The notes under the pieces: generated by a model
The model's database searches: none
What the model was told of the DNA's origin: nothing
What the model saw: the letters and a program-made list of their open reading frames with translations, nothing else
Shown here: positions 60,626 through 64,000 of the stretch, piece by piece
Layout of the letters: each line of letters begins with the position of its first letter
Numbering within the stretch: the stretch's first letter is position 1
Position numbers and translations under genes: made by a program
Source of the DNA: PALSA-612 sp963773055
GTDB taxonomy: Bacteria > Actinomycetota > Thermoleophilia > Gaiellales > Gaiellaceae
Reading direction: 5' to 3'
Length of the DNA: 64,000 nucleotides
Assembly (NCBI GenBank): GCA_963773055.1
Contig: CAVYZL010000002.1
Location: forward strand, 1 to 64,000

Positions 60626-61993
60626 ATGATTGGAGACATCTCCCGCTTCCCTAGGTCACCGCACAAGGGCTACCGCCAGGTGCTGCTCCAGCAGGGTCGG
60701 GTGCTGCTGGACGCCGACTTCAACGAGCAGGGCGCCCTCGCCGCACACGCGCTGCGCCAGTTGACCCAGGATCTGATCGGCCCGCACGCCGGGCCTGCCG
60801 ACGACCTGGGCTTTGCTATCGGAACGGCGAACGGCTTCACGATTGCACGCGGCCGCTACTACGTCAGAGGCCTGCTCGCCGCCAACGACCAACCGGATTC
60901 GGACCAAACGTCGGGCCGCTTCCTTACGGCGAGCAGGAAGGCGTCGATGAGCTCGAGTTCGAGGCCACCAAGCCGTACTTCTTCTATCTCGACGTCTGGG
61001 AGCGGTCGGTCTCGTGGCTGGAGGACGACACGATCCGCGAGGTGGCGCTGGGTGGTCCGGACACGACGCTCCGCCGTCAGGTCGTCTGGCAGGTGCGCGC
61101 GATCGAGCGGCCCCTTCCCAACCTCGACGACGAGGCGAAGGCGTCGAGCTGGCTGAGCGAGAACGTCGAGCGCCACCCCGTCTACGACCCGGCTGCGGTG
61201 CCCCGACTCCCAATGATGCAAGCGTTCGTTGATCCGGAGGACGATCCCGACGAGACGCCGTGCGTCGCCGATCCGCTCGGTGGGTATCGCGGGCTCGAGA
61301 ACAAGCTGTACCGCGTCCAGATCCATGACGTCTCGGGCGGTCAGGTGACGTTCAAGTGGACGCGGGAGAACGGCTCGGTCATGGCGGGCTGGGCCGGGCA
61401 CGTCGCGAACACGCTCATCGTCGAAGGCGTGCGGGACACGGCGAGCGGATTCGCCGCGGGTCAGTGGGTCGAGATCGTCGACCGGCTCGGCGAGCTGCGT
61501 GGCGAGCCGGGGTGATGCTGCGGCTGACGAAGGTCGAGCGCGACCAGCTCACCTACGATCCCGCGAGCGTTTCAGGACCGCTTCCAACGATCGAGAACCT
61601 CGTCAGCCCGATCGTGCGGCGCTGGGACCACACGGAGCGCGGGGATCATGCTCTCTCCGGCGGCGCGATCGTCCTCGAAGAGGACCGCGACTACTACCTC
61701 GAGCGCGGAATCAAGATCCGCTTCCCGCCGCAGGACGCGACCATCAGCGGCGAGCGCCGGTACGCGGTTGGCGACTGGTGGGGATTCGCCGCGCGGGTGG
61801 CGACCGCCGACATCGATTGGCCCTCGACGACGCAGGTGGTCGGCGGCGAGCCTCAGAAGGTGTATATCTCGACCGTCCGCCGGACGGTCCCGAGCATGTC
61901 TATGCGCCGCTGGGCGTCGGAATCCTGGAAGGGGCCAGCGCTGGAGTTAACCACATGCAGCGCACGATCAACCAGCTCTGGACGGACGTGTAA
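60626..61993 (+). CDS. DUF6519 domain protein (frameshifted)
   Basis: ATG with AAGGAG seven bases upstream. MIGDISRFPRSPHKGYRQVL and QQGRVLLDADFNEQGALAAH are the DUF6519 start. PYFFYLDVWERSVSWLEDDT, GGPDTTLRRQVVWQVRAIER, GLENKLYRVQIHDVSGGQVT, FKWTRENGSVMAGWAG and VLEEDRDYYLERGIKIRFPP follow, and it ends GVNHMQRTINQLWTDV. About 455 residues, three to four frame changes. The family is found near phage-tail-like or contractile-injection loci; no tail genes are seen here. Confidence 0.7.
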
Positions 61994-62122
61994 GCGGCGG
62001 CCACGATGTCGGCGGACGACGACATCCGGGCGAGAGAGTTGCCGTCCTGGGCAGTGCTCAGCAGGATTGTGACGTCGTCCCGCGGGTCGGAGTAGGGACC
62101 ACTGGCCGCCCGCGACACGCCG

Positions 62123-62536
62123 ATGGAACCCTGGCAGCAGCACCTGGATGGGTTGGCCGCGTTCCTGACCGCGGGGCGCGGTCACGCTTTCACCAGTCCA
62201 TTGAGAACGAGCGACTGCGGCGAAAACTCCGCGAAGAACTCTGGCACTTCGAGGGGCACCTCGATGCCCGGTACACATACTGGCTTGAAATGCACGTCCA
62301 AGTACGACCCCTTCAAGGACGAGGTCCATGAGTTGCTCGTGGAAAGAGGTGCACCGGCGACCTGCCTCGTGTTCGCGGTCGGGGAGGAGTTCGACCCGTA
62401 CGGCGACGAGCGGGAGTTACGAACAGCGCTCGAGGACCTAATGTTGGACGGCGCCGGGTTTCTCTCGTGTCTTCCGGGTCGGCTCGCGCTCTACGTCGGC
62501 GAATATGGCTCGAACGTGGCCTTGCTGATTCGCTGA
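62123..62536 (+). CDS. Hypothetical protein, about 137 residues
   Basis: MEPWQQHLDGLAAFLTAGRG, then in another frame REELWHFEGHLDARYTYWLE, then YDPFKDEVHELLVERGAPAT and DLMLDGAGFLSCLPGRLALY. Likely one gene with two frame changes. Soluble. No family recognised. Confidence 0.4.
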   Translation: MEPWQQHLDGLAAFLTAGRGHAFTSPLRTSDCGENSAKNSGTSRGTSMPGTHTGLKCTSKYDPFKDEVHELLVERGAPATCLVFAVGEEFDPYGDERELRTALEDLMLDGAGFLSCLPGRLALYVGEYGSNVALLIR

Positions 62537-62665
62537 TCTGGCTCACGCTGGCGCTCCTGTGCGACGCTCGAGGGGCGGGAAACCTCGTGACGACGGCCGG
62601 AGGCGCTCAGGGAGCGCATCAGGCGTTTTACGTCGGTCCTCGATGTTGGCGCCGGAGCGGCGGCC

Positions 62666-64000
62666 TCAGCGGCGGCCGTTGGCGTGATTGGCGAGTGATT
62701 CAAGCGCGCGCGCAGCAGCCGCATCAAGAATGACTGCGAGATCGTCTTCGGAGATGTTGCCGGGTACGTCGATTCGGTGTATCCGGCGGAGCTCGCTCTC
62801 AATCGCGCCGCGGACCTCTTGCTCAACAGGGTCGAGCTCCAGACTGAGGTCTCGCTGCGCTCTGTCTGCAACGGCGACAAGCTCGGCGGCCGTGGTCGGA
62901 TCGCCTGAGATGATCACCGCTGCCGCGGCAATCAGAGCGTAAACGAGAAATGCCGAATGTCCGGCATCGCGAGCGAGCTCGAGTGCCTCTCGAAGCGCCT
63001 TCTTTGCTGTCTCATGCCTCCCAAGCGAGACGCGCGGCCAGAGCTCATGTTGAGGTCGGCCGACACGGCGCATAGACGTCGCCCATCTTCCGGCTCAAGC
63101 CACGACTCTCGTCCGCGAGGTCGAAGGCCACCTCAAAATCGCCCATCTCGAGAGCGAGGTACGCCCGGTTATCCATCACAATGGCAAGGCGTTTCTCGTC
63201 GCCCAGCTCACGGAGTATCGCTTCCGTTTGCGCCAGAAGCTCGGCGCCACGTCGGAAGTCCCGGCGCGCGAGCGCGACATTCCCTAGCGATCCGACAGCG
63301 CGCGCCTCGAGAAGGGCGGAGGCCAGCGCCCTGCGCGACCGCGACGCTCTCGCTTGCCAGTTGCTCTGCTTCGTCAAAGTCACCCTGAATACGAGCGAGG
63401 AGGCTAGCGCCCATCAACGCCTCCGCAACATGCGTAGCCGGCGCTCCTTCACGCTGCGCGAGCGCAGTACGGAACCACCGACGCCCTTCGCTGTAGTGGC
63501 CTTGTTGCTCCCAGAACCGACCCAGCGCTGAAGCAAGCCGAAGTTGACGCAGAGCCCTCAGAGTAAACAAGTGCGGCCCTGACGTTGTCGTGTTCGAGAG
63601 CGAGTAGCTTGATCCAGGTCGGCTCGTCGCTCGTGAGAAGTGCGACTCGGCACGCTCGGCCAGTGCAGCGAAGTACTCCGCGTGTGCCGCAGCTGTCGAG
63701 CGTAGTTCCCGGCACGCGCCAATTGCTCACCGGCAAACTCTCGGATCGTCTCGAGCATCCAGAAGCGCTCGTCCGTCTGTCGGACGAGACTCTTCTCCAC
63801 TAGCGATTGCAGCTTGTCCAGATCGGCATCGCACACTTGCTCTGCGGCCTTCAGCGTGCAGCCGCCGGCGAAGACGGCGAGCCTGGCAAAGAGTTTCTGC
63901 TCTTCCGCTGACAGGAGTTCGTGCGACCACTCAATGGTCGCGCGCAGTGTCCGCTGTCGCTCGGGAGCGTCGCGGGGGCCACCCGTCAGAAGCGGTAGGC
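62666..64000 (-). CDS. AfsR/LuxR-type ATPase regulator, partial (frameshifted)
   Basis: C-terminal portion of a large NB-ARC/STAND regulator whose start is beyond the right edge. RQRTLRATIEWSHELL-like sequence, LFARLAVFAGGCTLKAAEQV, LDKLQSLVEKSLVRQTDERF and WMLETIREFAGEQLA are the classic post-ATPase block. TPR-like helices follow: LGRFWEQQGHYSEGRRWFRT, GSLGNVALARRDFRRGAELL, NRAYLALEMGDFEVAFDLAD. It ends AARALESLANHANGRR. Five or more frame changes. Confidence 0.7.

Noticed and set aside
61853..62329. Minus-strand 158-residue frame after the DUF6519 gene
   Set aside because: Lies opposite the end of DUF6519 and the start of the next gene; no independent signature.
1..64000. CRISPR arrays, rRNA genes or insertion sequences
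   Set aside because: No regularly spaced repeats, no rRNA sequence and no transposase with terminal inverted repeats were seen.

Overview
The window is GC-rich chromosomal DNA from an actinobacterium. It most resembles soil Thermoleophilia (Gaiellales/Solirubrobacterales). That placement is inferred from a SARP regulator with a Usp-like tail, twin-arginine cysteine-rich proteins and many PD40/TolB propellers; no rRNA or marker gene confirms it. About a dozen long genes are intact (for example at 14.5, 18.6, 33.7, 35.4 and 56.6 kb). Most other long genes are broken by one or more single-base frame changes while the family signature continues in the next frame. I read this mainly as uncorrected indel error in a long-read or metagenomic assembly, so frameshifted genes are annotated over their full span.

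Left region (1-22 kb): a PhoD-like phosphatase, then a dense set of effector-type genes. It holds two TIR-transmembrane-WD40 proteins, one TIR protein with about eight membrane helices, two patatin-type phospholipases, an endonuclease/exonuclease/phosphatase-family enzyme, DUF5995, DUF4231 (two-TM) and two peptidoglycan-binding hydrolases (CHAP and GH46-like). A TPR-methyltransferase and an Hcp-like protein follow. Together they look like a conflict or defence island.

Middle region (22-40 kb): metabolic and housekeeping genes. These are a UDG-like protein, an amidohydrolase overlapping an S41 peptidase, a secreted protein with about 66 cysteines, tRNA-Lys, a flavin reductase-M20 peptidase-ATP-grasp operon, a tryptophanase-like lyase, hemolysin III, OsmC, a BBE-type FAD oxidase, YihY/BrkB and AI-2E. 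tRNA-like fragments lie at 30.8 and 32.9 kb.

Regulatory module (38.9-46 kb): a SARP regulator is divergent from a Ser/Thr kinase with an extracellular propeller. Three CTCAG units at exact 11-bp spacing, the geometry of SARP operators, precede the kinase. The same array precedes two downstream secreted-protein genes. The last of these genes obtained its operator and signal peptide from a ~370-bp duplication.

Right region (46-64 kb): tRNA-Glu, an inverted paralogue pair, then tRNA-Val. A perfect 54-bp repeat of the tRNA-Val 3' half recurs 11.86 kb downstream, followed by the displaced tRNA terminator. The enclosed segment (48.4-60.3 kb) is a putative integrated island of secreted beta-propellers, zinc-ribbon and small proteins, with a serine-recombinase relic. 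Beyond it lie a DUF6519 gene and an AfsR/LuxR-type ATPase regulator that runs off the right edge.
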